Of a DNA stretch of 48,441 bases, positions 33,026 to 40,595 are shown in pieces. Source of the stretch: CAG-217 sp963642245 (lineage in GTDB: Bacteria; Bacillota; Clostridia; Oscillospirales; Acutalibacteraceae); the NCBI GenBank assembly GCA_963642245.1, contig CAVIFY010000012.1:1-48441 (forward strand). Reading direction: 5' to 3'. The notes beneath the pieces were generated by a model that saw only the letters and a program-made list of their open reading frames with translations, did not search any database and was not told where the DNA came from. Position numbers and translations under genes: made by a program. The first letter of the stretch is position 1. Every line of letters starts with the position of its first letter.

Positions 33026-34461
33026 TCTTTCTCGGCGCCGAGGATCTCTGCCACGACTTCTCTTTCGTCAAAATGAATGGTGCCCGTAGGCAGAATTTGG
33101 TAGGTCTCGTGCCCTTTGCCCGCCAGCAGCACAATGTCTCCCGGCTCTGCGTGGTGCAGCGCCCAGGCAATGGCCTCTTTGCGGTTCTCCACCACCACAT
33201 AGGGGGTGGAAACGCCCTGCATACCCACTAAAATATCTTCAATAATGGCGTGGGGGTCCTCACTGCGGGGATTATCCGAGGTGACCACGCAGAAGTCGGA
33301 CAGCTCTGCGGCGATCCGCCCCATCTTGGGCCGCTTGGTCTTATCCCGATCGCCGCCGCAGCCAAACAGAGTCATAATGCGGCCGGTTGCGATCTCACGC
33401 AGGGAAGAAATAATATTCTCCAGCCCATCCGGTGAATGGGCGTAGTCGATAATTACCGTAAAGTCTGTGTCCGTAGGCACCACTTCAATGCGGCCCTTTA
33501 CCCCCTTGGACTTGCTGATGGAGGTGAGCACATCGCCAAAGGGCACGCCCAGTTCCAGCGCGCAAGTAGCGGCGCACAGGGAATTATAAACAGAGAACCG
33601 ACCGGGAATGGGGCAATGGCAGCGGCCGATATTCTCCGGCGCCACCAGCTCGTACTCCACACCGCCGGGCTTAAAGTTCAGGTTCTTTGCCACATAGTCG
33701 GCGCTGTTGGTATCCACCGCGTAAGTGGTCACCTGACAGGGCAGACCCTCCACGATCTTCAGACCGTTTTGGTCGTCTGCATTGGTGACGGCTTTGTCGC
33801 AATTCTCAAACAAAATGCGCTTGGAATTGAAGTAATTTTCCCAAGTCTTATGATAATCCAAATGGTCCTGGGTCAGGTTGCTAAAGGCGGCAAGTGTAAA
33901 GTGCAGTCCCTTTACACGCCCCTGTGCCAGTGCCTGGGAGGACACCTCCATCACGCAGTACTGGCAACCGGCCTGCACCATCAGAGAGAACAGCTTTTGC
34001 AGTTCGTGGGACTCCGGGGTGGTGTACTTGGCCGGGTAGATCTCGCTGCCCACCATATTCTGCACTGTGCCGATCAGGCCCACCTTTTTGCCGGCATTCT
34101 CCAAGATCTGCTTAATGAGGAATGTGGTGGTGGTCTTGCCGTTGGTGCCGGTCAGACCGATCAGCTGCAACTTCTCTGCCGGGTTGCCGTAATAATTGGC
34201 GCAAATGGCTGCGTAGGCGTCCCGGGTATTGGGGGTGATCACCTGGCTGGGCAGCCCCAGATCGTGGTCACAAACCACGGCAACGGCGCCCTTTTCCAGC
34301 ATTTCTGCCGCCACAGCGTGGCCGTCAAAGCTGGCGCCCTTAATGCACACAAACAGATACCCCGGCTCTACCAGCCGAGAGTCCTGGGTCACATCCTGTA
34401 CCTCCACATCGTTGTAGGTGCCGGTGCAGGGGATCCCCCGCAGCAATTCGGATACTTTCAT
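33022..34461 (-). CDS. murE: UDP-MurNAc-L-alanyl-D-glutamate-meso-diaminopimelate ligase MurE
   Basis: 479 residues from ATG 34461 behind AAGGGAAG. 'DSRLVEPGYLFVCIKGASFDGH' is the UDP-binding part, 'GLTGTNGKTTTTFL' the ATP loop, 'FSNLTQDHLDYHKTWENYF' the carbamylated-Lys region, and 'VVTSDNPRSEDPHAII' carries DNPR, the motif associated with meso-diaminopimelate rather than lysine. This predicts mDAP peptidoglycan. The gene follows the transpeptidase by 17 bases. Confidence 0.95.
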   Translation of the reverse strand: MKVSELLRGIPCTGTYNDVEVQDVTQDSRLVEPGYLFVCIKGASFDGHAVAAEMLEKGAVAVVCDHDLGLPSQVITPNTRDAYAAICANYYGNPAEKLQLIGLTGTNGKTTTTFLIKQILENAGKKVGLIGTVQNMVGSEIYPAKYTTPESHELQKLFSLMVQAGCQYCVMEVSSQALAQGRVKGLHFTLAAFSNLTQDHLDYHKTWENYFNSKRILFENCDKAVTNADDQNGLKIVEGLPCQVTTYAVDTNSADYVAKNLNFKPGGVEYELVAPENIGRCHCPIPGRFSVYNSLCAATCALELGVPFGDVLTSISKSKGVKGRIEVVPTDTDFTVIIDYAHSPDGLENIISSLREIATGRIMTLFGCGGDRDKTKRPKMGRIAAELSDFCVVTSDNPRSEDPHAIIEDILVGMQGVSTPYVVVENRKEAIAWALHHAEPGDIVLLAGKGHETYQILPTGTIHFDEREVVAEILGAEKE

Positions 34462-34478
34462 TGCGATCTTCCCTTCTG

Positions 34479-36695
34479 TCAGTCTAAAACGGACTCTGTA
34501 TTTTTAAACGATACAACAACCACTTTCCCCTGGGCAACTTTAGAGCCTTGCTTCTCGCTTTGGCGATAGGCTTTTACATTGCCGGAGGACAGATCGTTGC
34601 CGGTGATCTCTATGTTCAGGTTGTGGGCCTGGGCCAGTGCCTTGGCCTCACTGACGGAGCAGCCTGTAAAGTCAGGCACCTTTACCGTCTTTGTCTTGCC
34701 GCTCTCTGTGTACAGCCACACGGTGCCGCCGGCGGGGATCACATCATTGCCGGAGGGGCTTTGGGCCACCACGGTTTTGCCGCTGCCCACTACCTTGTAC
34801 TTGTACTTCTGCTCGGACAGCGTGGACTTGGCTTTCGCCACCGTTTTGCCGGTCACGGACGGTACGGCGGTAGACAGCGCAGACAGCTCACTGTCGGTAT
34901 AAACCGGCTCCACGCCAAGTTCCGTCATAGCTTGTTCCACCACCTGAGAGGCGATGGGTGCGCACAGTGCGCCGCCGCCCAGGTCCTCGTTCGGCTCATC
35001 TACAATGATCAGCATAGCGATCTGCGGATCGTCGGAGGGGGCGATGGCGGCAAAGGAGACAATGTACTTATCCTTCTCCCCTGCGGCGGACTCGCCCAGC
35101 TTGGTGGAAGTACCGGTCTTGCCGCCTACACGGTAACCGGCCACATAGCCGTTCTTGCCGGTGCCCTCGTCCACCACGGCCTTCATCATTTTGCAGACCT
35201 TTTTGGAGGTATCTTCACTAATGACCTGGCGCACGGCGGTGCGGCTGTTCTTTTGCACCACTTTACCGTCCGCGTCCCGCACCTCAGACACCACATAGGG
35301 CTTGAGCAGCGTGCCGCCGTTGGCAATGGCGCACAGCCCGGTGCACACCTGAATGGGGGTCAGGCTGTTGGTCTGGCCAAAGGAGGCGGAGGACAGCTCC
35401 ACAATGCCGTACTGCTTTTCTTTATAATACTGGGGGCTGGCCTCACCGGGCAGATCAATGCCGGTCACATCCGTAAAGCCAAAGCCCTGGAAATATTTGA
35501 AATAATTGTGCACACCCAGCCGCTGGCCGATGGTGATAAAGAACGGGTTGCAGGAGTTCTCCAGCCCCTGGGTCAGGTTTTGGGTGCCGTGACCGGCGTG
35601 GTAGTGGCAGTTCATTTTGTAATCCTCTACCTGAATGGAGCCGGTGCAGGTGTAGCTGGTGTTCAGATTGACCACCTTTTCCTCCAGCGCTGCGCTGGCA
35701 ATAAAGGTCTTAAACACGGAGCCGGGCACATAGGTGTCAGACACGGTAAAGTTGCGCCACTGATTTTGCACGGCAGCGCTCTCCGCCTCGCTCTTTTTGG
35801 TCTTATCCTTGATTTTCTTAATGGCTTTTTTGTTCTTGTCGTAAGTGAGTTTGTACGGCTCGTTGCAGTCGTAATCCGGCATAGAGCTCATTGCCAGCAC
35901 GGCGCCGGTGTTGCAGTCCATCACCACGCCGTAGGCGCCCTTACTCTGGTACTGCTCCATGGTCTCCCGCAGGCCCTTTTCCAGGTAATACTGAATGGTC
36001 TGGTTAATGGTCAGCACCAGGGAGTCGCCGTCCTGGGCGGCAATAGAGGTGGAATAATCGTCGGAAATGCTGTTGGACATAGCGTCCTTGGCAGTGATCA
36101 GCCGCCCGGGGGTGCCGGTGAGCAGATCGTTGTAATTCTGCTCCAGGCCGGACAGGCCCTGATCGTCCGCACCGGTAAAGCCGATCACGCTGGAGGCCAG
36201 CGAGCCGTAAGGATAGTACCGCTTGGTGGACTGCTCCAGCCCAATGCAGTTGCTCATGGCCTGCTTTTCGATAAAATCCGCCAGCTGCTTTTTAATATTA
36301 TTCTCCACCTGCTCCCGCACGATCACATAATGATTTTTTTGGTGGGTCTTTTTTTCCAGTTCCTTGGCTTCTTCCTCGTCCAGTTCAAAGAGCTTGGTCA
36401 ACTCCGCGATCAGCACCGGGCGCTGCTTTTCCGTAATGTTCAGCGGATCCAGGTACACGGTCCACACGGTGGCAGACTGGGCCAAAATATTGCCGTCGCT
36501 GTCATAAATGGTGCCCCGCATAGCCGGGATCTCCCGATCGGACAGCTGCTGGCTCTCCGCCTTGGCGGCGTACTCGTCGCCCTTGAGCACTTGCAGATAA
36601 AAAATACGGGCCACATCGAGAGAAAGCAAAAACAGCACAACGATCCCCAGGATCGTAATGCGATTGCTCATCACTTTTCTTCCGAAAATGGCCAC
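34479..36695 (-). CDS. spoVD: Class B penicillin-binding protein with PASTA domains (SpoVD/PBP2B-type)
   Basis: 738 residues from GTG 36695, preferred because AAAGGAG lies 9 bases before it; an in-frame TTG eight codons earlier contains that ribosome site. There is one membrane helix near residues 12-32, then the dimerisation domain. The transpeptidase domain has 'PGSVFKTF' (SxxK, Ser at about 326), 'ENSCNPF' (SxN, about 381) and 'GGKTGTSTK' (KTG, about 526). Two PASTA domains follow, beginning near 'VPSVTGKTVAKAKSTL' and 'VKVPDFTGCSVSEAKAL'. It crosslinks peptidoglycan at the septum, probably with FtsW. A PASTA tail at this locus is typical of SpoVD and PBP2B; sporulation and vegetative roles cannot be separated from sequence. 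Confidence 0.93.
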   Translation of the reverse strand: MAIFGRKVMSNRITILGIVVLFLLSLDVARIFYLQVLKGDEYAAKAESQQLSDREIPAMRGTIYDSDGNILAQSATVWTVYLDPLNITEKQRPVLIAELTKLFELDEEEAKELEKKTHQKNHYVIVREQVENNIKKQLADFIEKQAMSNCIGLEQSTKRYYPYGSLASSVIGFTGADDQGLSGLEQNYNDLLTGTPGRLITAKDAMSNSISDDYSTSIAAQDGDSLVLTINQTIQYYLEKGLRETMEQYQSKGAYGVVMDCNTGAVLAMSSMPDYDCNEPYKLTYDKNKKAIKKIKDKTKKSEAESAAVQNQWRNFTVSDTYVPGSVFKTFIASAALEEKVVNLNTSYTCTGSIQVEDYKMNCHYHAGHGTQNLTQGLENSCNPFFITIGQRLGVHNYFKYFQGFGFTDVTGIDLPGEASPQYYKEKQYGIVELSSASFGQTNSLTPIQVCTGLCAIANGGTLLKPYVVSEVRDADGKVVQKNSRTAVRQVISEDTSKKVCKMMKAVVDEGTGKNGYVAGYRVGGKTGTSTKLGESAAGEKDKYIVSFAAIAPSDDPQIAMLIIVDEPNEDLGGGALCAPIASQVVEQAMTELGVEPVYTDSELSALSTAVPSVTGKTVAKAKSTLSEQKYKYKVVGSGKTVVAQSPSGNDVIPAGGTVWLYTESGKTKTVKVPDFTGCSVSEAKALAQAHNLNIEITGNDLSSGNVKAYRQSEKQGSKVAQGKVVVVSFKNTESVLD

Positions 36696-36763
36696 GATCT
36701 TCTGCTCCTTTCTGCACAATGGGTGCAGGTCCCTGTCCGTTCGACAGGCCGAATAAAATACTT

Positions 36764-36802
36764 ATGAGAGTTGAAGCCAATGCTGCCAACTCTCAATCAT
36801 AC
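36764..36802 (-). other. Hairpin between ftsL and spoVD
   Basis: GAGAGTTG/CAACTCTC stem extended by outer TATGA/TCATA pairing with a 4-base bulge. It is followed on the - strand by GTATTTTATTC. It could be an RNA-processing site or a weak attenuator inside the operon; the 123-base spacer is the longest within the cluster before ftsZ. Confidence 0.45.
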
Positions 36803-36818
36803 GCTTATGTTTCTTTCC

Positions 36819-37361
36819 TTATTCACGCACCACCTGGGCATAGGCGCCGGGAGACGGCTGGGTCTTTTGCGCCTTGGCGCGGGCCTGCATATAGGCGTCC
36901 ACATCCACATAGCGCATTTGACCGGATTGCATTTTGCTCATACCCAGTTTTTCTACGGCGTATTGGTCGATCATCTCCACAGAGACCAAGGCGTCCAGCT
37001 GGCTGTTCAGCCGTGTGCTCTCGCTCTGGGCCTCGCTGATCTGGCGATTGATACTCGCCACTTCATGATTGAGTTTATTCTTCTGTGAAAAGGTAAAGAT
37101 CACGCCCCCCAGCATACCCAGGGTCACCAGCACGCTGATCACCAGGACCGCCGCCTGCTTGGCAGCCATACGCCCTTCGGTGCGCAGCTGCTGCTCGCTT
37201 TTCAGCCGCGGGTTCTCGTGTACCCGCAGTTCCCGCTTTCTTTGCCGCCGGGGCGGCTGATAGGCAGGTGCCGCCGCAGTTCTGTGGGCGTTAAACGCCT
37301 CCAGCGCATAGGAAGCGTCCGCAGAATACGCATATCTTCTGAAATCGCTGCTGTTTGTCAT
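36819..37361 (-). CDS. ftsL: Cell division protein FtsL (FtsL/DivIC family)
   Basis: 180 residues from ATG 37361. The cytoplasmic N-terminus is basic (PPRRQRKRELRVHENPRLK), then comes a membrane helix at about 70-92 (VLVISVLVTLGMLGGVIFTF) and a heptad coiled coil ('LNHEVASINRQISEAQSEST'), with 'MIDQYAVEKLGMSKMQSGQ' at the end, the usual FtsL/DivIC terminal pattern. The identity rests on topology, coiled coil and position between rsmH and the transpeptidase, since this family is poorly conserved. It bridges FtsW-PBP to DivIB. Confidence 0.85.
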   Translation of the reverse strand: MTNSSDFRRYAYSADASYALEAFNAHRTAAAPAYQPPRRQRKRELRVHENPRLKSEQQLRTEGRMAAKQAAVLVISVLVTLGMLGGVIFTFSQKNKLNHEVASINRQISEAQSESTRLNSQLDALVSVEMIDQYAVEKLGMSKMQSGQMRYVDVDAYMQARAKAQKTQPSPGAYAQVVRE

Positions 37362-37407
37362 TTTGGCTCACCGACCTTTCCACATCTTTATATCTTTACA
37401 AACTTCT

Positions 37408-38319
37408 TTAATACTTTTCAAACACCCGCAGTCGCGCGGAACGAGCGCGGGGGTTCTCTTCCAGCTCCGCCGCCGAGGGGGCAACGGACTTCAGCGCCTT
37501 GCCCTTGGGCTTGTTGCCGCACACGCACACCGGGAATTCCTTGGGGCAGGTGCAACCCTTGCTCCACTGGGCAAAGGCATTCTTCACCATTCGATCCTCT
37601 AAGGAATGGAAGGTGATGATCACCAGGCGCCCGCCCGGGTTCAGGCAGTCAAAGGCGTCGTGCAGCGCCTGTTCCAGTACATCCAACTCGCCGTTGACCT
37701 CAATACGAATGGCCTGGAAAGTGCGCCGGGCCGGGTGGCCGTCACGCATAGCCCGCTGGGGCATACTGGCTTTAATAATATCCACCAGCTGGAAAGTGGT
37801 CTCAATGGGCTTTTCCTGCCGGGCTTTTACAATATTGGCGGCAATGCGGCGGCTGAATTTCTCCTCCCCATAGCGGTAGAGAATATCTGCCAGCGCAGCC
37901 TCGTCGTAGGTATTGACCACATCTGCGGCGCTGCGGCCGGTCTTGCTCATACGCATATCCAGCGGCGCGTCCTGATGAAAGGAGAAGCCCCGCTCCGCCG
38001 TATCCAGCTGAAAGGAGCTGACCCCCAGGTCCAGCAGCATACCGTCTATGCCGCTCAGGCCCTTTTCGGCCAATATGTTTTTTATATTTGCGAAATTATC
38101 GTGTACGATGGTCACATTGTCCAGATCGTCCAGCCGCCGGTGCAGCACCGCAATGGCGTCCGGGTCCTGGTCCACTGCCAGCAAGTGGCAGCCGCTCTCT
38201 GCAATGGCGCGGGCGTGACCGCCGCCCCCTGCCGTACCGTCTACCAGCCATTTGCCCGGGGCTGCCTGCATGGCCGCCACCGTCTCTGCAAACAGCACGC
38301 TCTTGTGCACAAATTCCAT
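37408..38319 (-). CDS. rsmH: 16S rRNA (cytosine1402-N4)-methyltransferase RsmH (MraW)
   Basis: 303 residues from ATG 38319 with AGGTG upstream, one base after the mraZ stop. 'EFVHKSVLFAETVAAM' is the family start, 'LVDGTAGGGGHARAIAES' the SAM-binding motif, 'DGMLLDLGVSSFQLDTAERGFSF' the characteristic block, and 'VIITFHSLEDRMVK' the C-terminal motif. It methylates N4 of C1402 in the ribosomal P site. Confidence 0.96.
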   Translation of the reverse strand: MEFVHKSVLFAETVAAMQAAPGKWLVDGTAGGGGHARAIAESGCHLLAVDQDPDAIAVLHRRLDDLDNVTIVHDNFANIKNILAEKGLSGIDGMLLDLGVSSFQLDTAERGFSFHQDAPLDMRMSKTGRSAADVVNTYDEAALADILYRYGEEKFSRRIAANIVKARQEKPIETTFQLVDIIKASMPQRAMRDGHPARRTFQAIRIEVNGELDVLEQALHDAFDCLNPGGRLVIITFHSLEDRMVKNAFAQWSKGCTCPKEFPVCVCGNKPKGKALKSVAPSAAELEENPRARSARLRVFEKY

Positions 38320-38320
38320 C

Positions 38321-38809
38321 TTACACACCTGCCGTCTGCTCTGCCGGGGCCGGCTTCTCTTTCTTGCCGGCGTCCATCAGATCCAGGAAGTTGGTATCCG
38401 TCCGCAGGCCGTTGAACATAGCGTCAAAGCCCTCGCCGGTCCAGATCTCAATGGTGCGCTTGTGGCCCTGCATAATAACAGTAGAGCCGTTCTCCATACC
38501 CGCATAGTCCTTTAACCGGGCATTCAGGGTAAAGCGGCCCTGGGCGTCCAGGGTGCACTCCTCTGCGTTGGAGAAGAAAATTTTGTTTTTCTCATACACT
38601 TCGTTGGCGGAGCCGTCGTCCAGCGCGTCCACGCAGCGCATAAACTCGTCCTGGGGATACAGCTTGATACAGGTGCTGCCCCGCAGGTTCATACAAACCA
38701 TAAAGAATTCCGTTCCCAGGCGTTCCCGCCACTTGGCCGGAACAGAAAGACGCCCTTTGCTATCCAGCTTCTGGTCCATATATGTACCCACAAAGATACC
38801 TAAATTCAC
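38321..38809 (-). CDS. mraZ: Transcriptional regulator MraZ
   Basis: 162 residues from GTG 38809, with AAAGGAGG 8 bases upstream. It has two SpoVT/AbrB-like half-barrels, each with the DxxGR motif: 'QKLDSKGRLSVPAKWRE' and 'CTLDAQGRFTLNARLKD'. The C-terminal 15-20 residues are an extra Lys/Pro/Ala-rich tail. MraZ proteins form ring oligomers that bind short direct repeats before their own gene and control the dcw cluster. Repeats that fit such a site lie just upstream (38903-38930). Confidence 0.95.
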   Translation of the reverse strand: MNLGIFVGTYMDQKLDSKGRLSVPAKWRERLGTEFFMVCMNLRGSTCIKLYPQDEFMRCVDALDDGSANEVYEKNKIFFSNAEECTLDAQGRFTLNARLKDYAGMENGSTVIMQGHKRTIEIWTGEGFDAMFNGLRTDTNFLDLMDAGKKEKPAPAEQTAGV

Positions 38810-38902
38810 AAGCGGCGCCTCCTTTCAACCAAGATATACAGAATGAATTCATGGAAAATCCCGCCCAAGCCTTAGGTTTGGTTAGGGACGATAATGAAAA
38901 GC

Positions 38903-38930
38903 AGTGGAATTCAGTGGAATTCTCACCACT
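38903..38930. promoter_or_regulatory. Candidate MraZ operator: tandem 10-bp repeats
   Basis: AGTGGAATTC occurs twice in direct tandem (38903-38912, 38913-38922), followed by TCACCACT, which contains an inverted AGTGG. The repeats begin at the predicted transcription start and lie within the early leader, where bound protein would block transcription. Known MraZ sites are short GTGG/TGGG-type repeats with about 10-bp spacing. Confidence 0.6.
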
Positions 38931-38937
38931 CGTACTT

Positions 38938-38966
38938 ATTATAATGAGCAGCCAAGGAGATGTCAA
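38938..38966 (-). promoter_or_regulatory. Main promoter of the dcw cluster
   Basis: On the - strand: TTGACA (38961-38966), 17 bp, TATAAT (38938-38943). Both hexamers are consensus and the spacing is optimal. Confidence 0.9.
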
Positions 38967-39040
38967 CCCTTAAATGATTTGTAACATTTTTGTAACTACT
39001 CCACTTTTCCCACAAGGTTTGGTGCATTTTTCAAAATCTG

Positions 39041-39070
39041 TTGCGCCGGGTGTACTATATATGCTATAAT
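39041..39070 (+). promoter_or_regulatory. Promoter of the GPH transporter gene
   Basis: TTGCGC (39041-39046), 18 bp, TATAAT (39065-39070) with TGC before the -10 (extended -10). Confidence 0.65.
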
Positions 39071-39121
39071 TGTAAAAAATAATGCTCAAAGGGAACTTTG
39101 GGTCAAAACAGGAGACTGCTT

Positions 39122-40522
39122 ATGGACGAATACAAAACCACCTGGCGAGAAAAGCTGGGTTACGGCGTTGGCGCAGTGGGTCTGGACCTGAGCTACGGTA
39201 TGTTCTACTCGTACCTGTCCTACTACCTGTCCAGCGTGCTGGGACTGAAAGAGGGCTTTTTGCTGCTGCTCACCCCGCTGGCGCGCATTTGGGACGGCGT
39301 GAACGACCCGATGATGGGCACCATTGTGGACAACACAAAAACCAAAATGGGCAAGTACCGCCCCTGGATCATCATTGGCGCGCTGTCAAACGCCATTGTG
39401 CTGACCCTGCTGTTCACCAGCTTTGGTATGAGCGGCACCCGGCTCTATGTGTACATTGCCTTTATGTACATTCTGTGGGGCATGACCAATACCATGGCGG
39501 ATATCCCCTACTGGTCCATGGTGCCCTCCTTTACCTCCGACCCTAAGGACCGGAACCTGGTAGCCACCGTGGCCCGCACCTTTAGCGGTATCGGCCAGGG
39601 GCTGATCACCATTCTCACCCCGCTGATCCTGCCCAAGCTGTCCGACGGCGTGACCACCGACAAGGGGTACAGCGCCTCCGGCTTCTCTCGCTGGGCACTG
39701 ATCTGTGCCGTGGCGCTGGTATGCTTTTCCCTGATCTGCGTGCTCAGCACCAAGGAGCGCCATGTGGTCTACAAGGCCAAGAAAGAGAAATTCAGCTTCA
39801 AAAAGATGTTCCAGGTGGTGGCCCATAACGACCAGCTGGTGATCTTTATGATCTTTGCCATGCTCTCTAACGCCGGTTGGTATCTGACCAGCGGCACCGC
39901 CGTGTACTACTTTACCGATGTGCTGGGAGAGCCTACCGCGCAATCCGTGTTCTCCACCATTGGTGCCGTGGGCTCTGCCGTGGGTCTCTTGGTGATCCCG
40001 CTGCTGTCTAAGAAATTTACCAAGCGCACCATTTATATCATCTCGCTGTGTATGACCATCTTTGGCTACATACTGATGTACATTTTCGGCCCGGTGCTGA
40101 AGATCACCCTTGCGCTGGACATCAGCTACATTATCTCCTCTGTGGGGATCAGCTCCATGTTTGTGGCGCAGACCATCTTCCTGGCGGATATTGTGGACTA
40201 CGGCGAGTACAAGAACGGCGAGCGCAACGAGAGTATCACCTTCTCCATGAAGGGCTTTTTGCAGAAGATGGCCTACACCATTCAGACCATCATTCTGTTT
40301 GGCGGCCTGGGTCTGATGCACTACAACCAGCAGATCGTCACCTCGCATATCAACGACGCCACCAAGACGGCCATCGGCTTTATCGCCTTTGGCGTGCCGC
40401 CCATTCTGGTGCTGCTGGCGCTGATCGTCTTTGTGCGCAAGTTCAAGCTGTACGGCGACCTGGCCGACAAGGTCCACGCCTACATCGTAGACCGGGAGCA
40501 CAAGCTCACCGACGGCGAATAA
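39122..40522 (+). CDS. GPH-family sugar:cation symporter (MelB-like)
   Basis: 466 residues from ATG 39122 with CAGGAGA upstream; an in-frame TTG at 39098 is poorer. Twelve membrane segments are seen. 'LARIWDGVNDPMMGTIVDNT' followed by 'KTKMGKYRPWI' is the glycoside-pentoside-hexuronide family signature, with Asp residues that bind the coupling cation, and 'DIVDYGEYKNGERNESITFS' is the second-half signature. It takes up a glycoside, pentoside or hexuronide with sodium or protons. It is monocistronic, so the substrate cannot be read from context; the GH38 mannosidase about 15 kb away is a possible but unproven client. Confidence 0.9.
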   Translation: MDEYKTTWREKLGYGVGAVGLDLSYGMFYSYLSYYLSSVLGLKEGFLLLLTPLARIWDGVNDPMMGTIVDNTKTKMGKYRPWIIIGALSNAIVLTLLFTSFGMSGTRLYVYIAFMYILWGMTNTMADIPYWSMVPSFTSDPKDRNLVATVARTFSGIGQGLITILTPLILPKLSDGVTTDKGYSASGFSRWALICAVALVCFSLICVLSTKERHVVYKAKKEKFSFKKMFQVVAHNDQLVIFMIFAMLSNAGWYLTSGTAVYYFTDVLGEPTAQSVFSTIGAVGSAVGLLVIPLLSKKFTKRTIYIISLCMTIFGYILMYIFGPVLKITLALDISYIISSVGISSMFVAQTIFLADIVDYGEYKNGERNESITFSMKGFLQKMAYTIQTIILFGGLGLMHYNQQIVTSHINDATKTAIGFIAFGVPPILVLLALIVFVRKFKLYGDLADKVHAYIVDREHKLTDGE

Positions 40523-40536
40523 ACCTAATCCAATAT

Positions 40537-40578
40537 AAAAAGACGGTACAGTCACACGACTGTACCGTCTTTCTTTTT
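40537..40578. terminator. Bidirectional terminator between the GPH symporter and the antiporter
   Basis: Perfect 15-bp stem AAAGACGGTACAGTC/GACTGTACCGTCTTT with an ACAC loop and flanking T and A runs. Confidence 0.9.
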
Positions 40579-40595
40579 GTATATTAAGTTGGCGT

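Larger units (their letters stand above)
38810..39121. other. Divergent control region between mraZ and the GPH transporter
   Basis: This 312-base gene-free interval holds the mraZ promoter, the tandem AGTGGAATTC repeats, the transporter promoter and a - strand GTGGGAAAAGTGGAG segment (39000-39014). No small gene is supported. Confidence 0.7.

Noticed and set aside
34548..36767. 739-codon open frame on the + strand opposite spoVD
   Set aside because: Shadow of the transpeptidase gene; His/Gly/Leu-rich with no motif and no translation signals.
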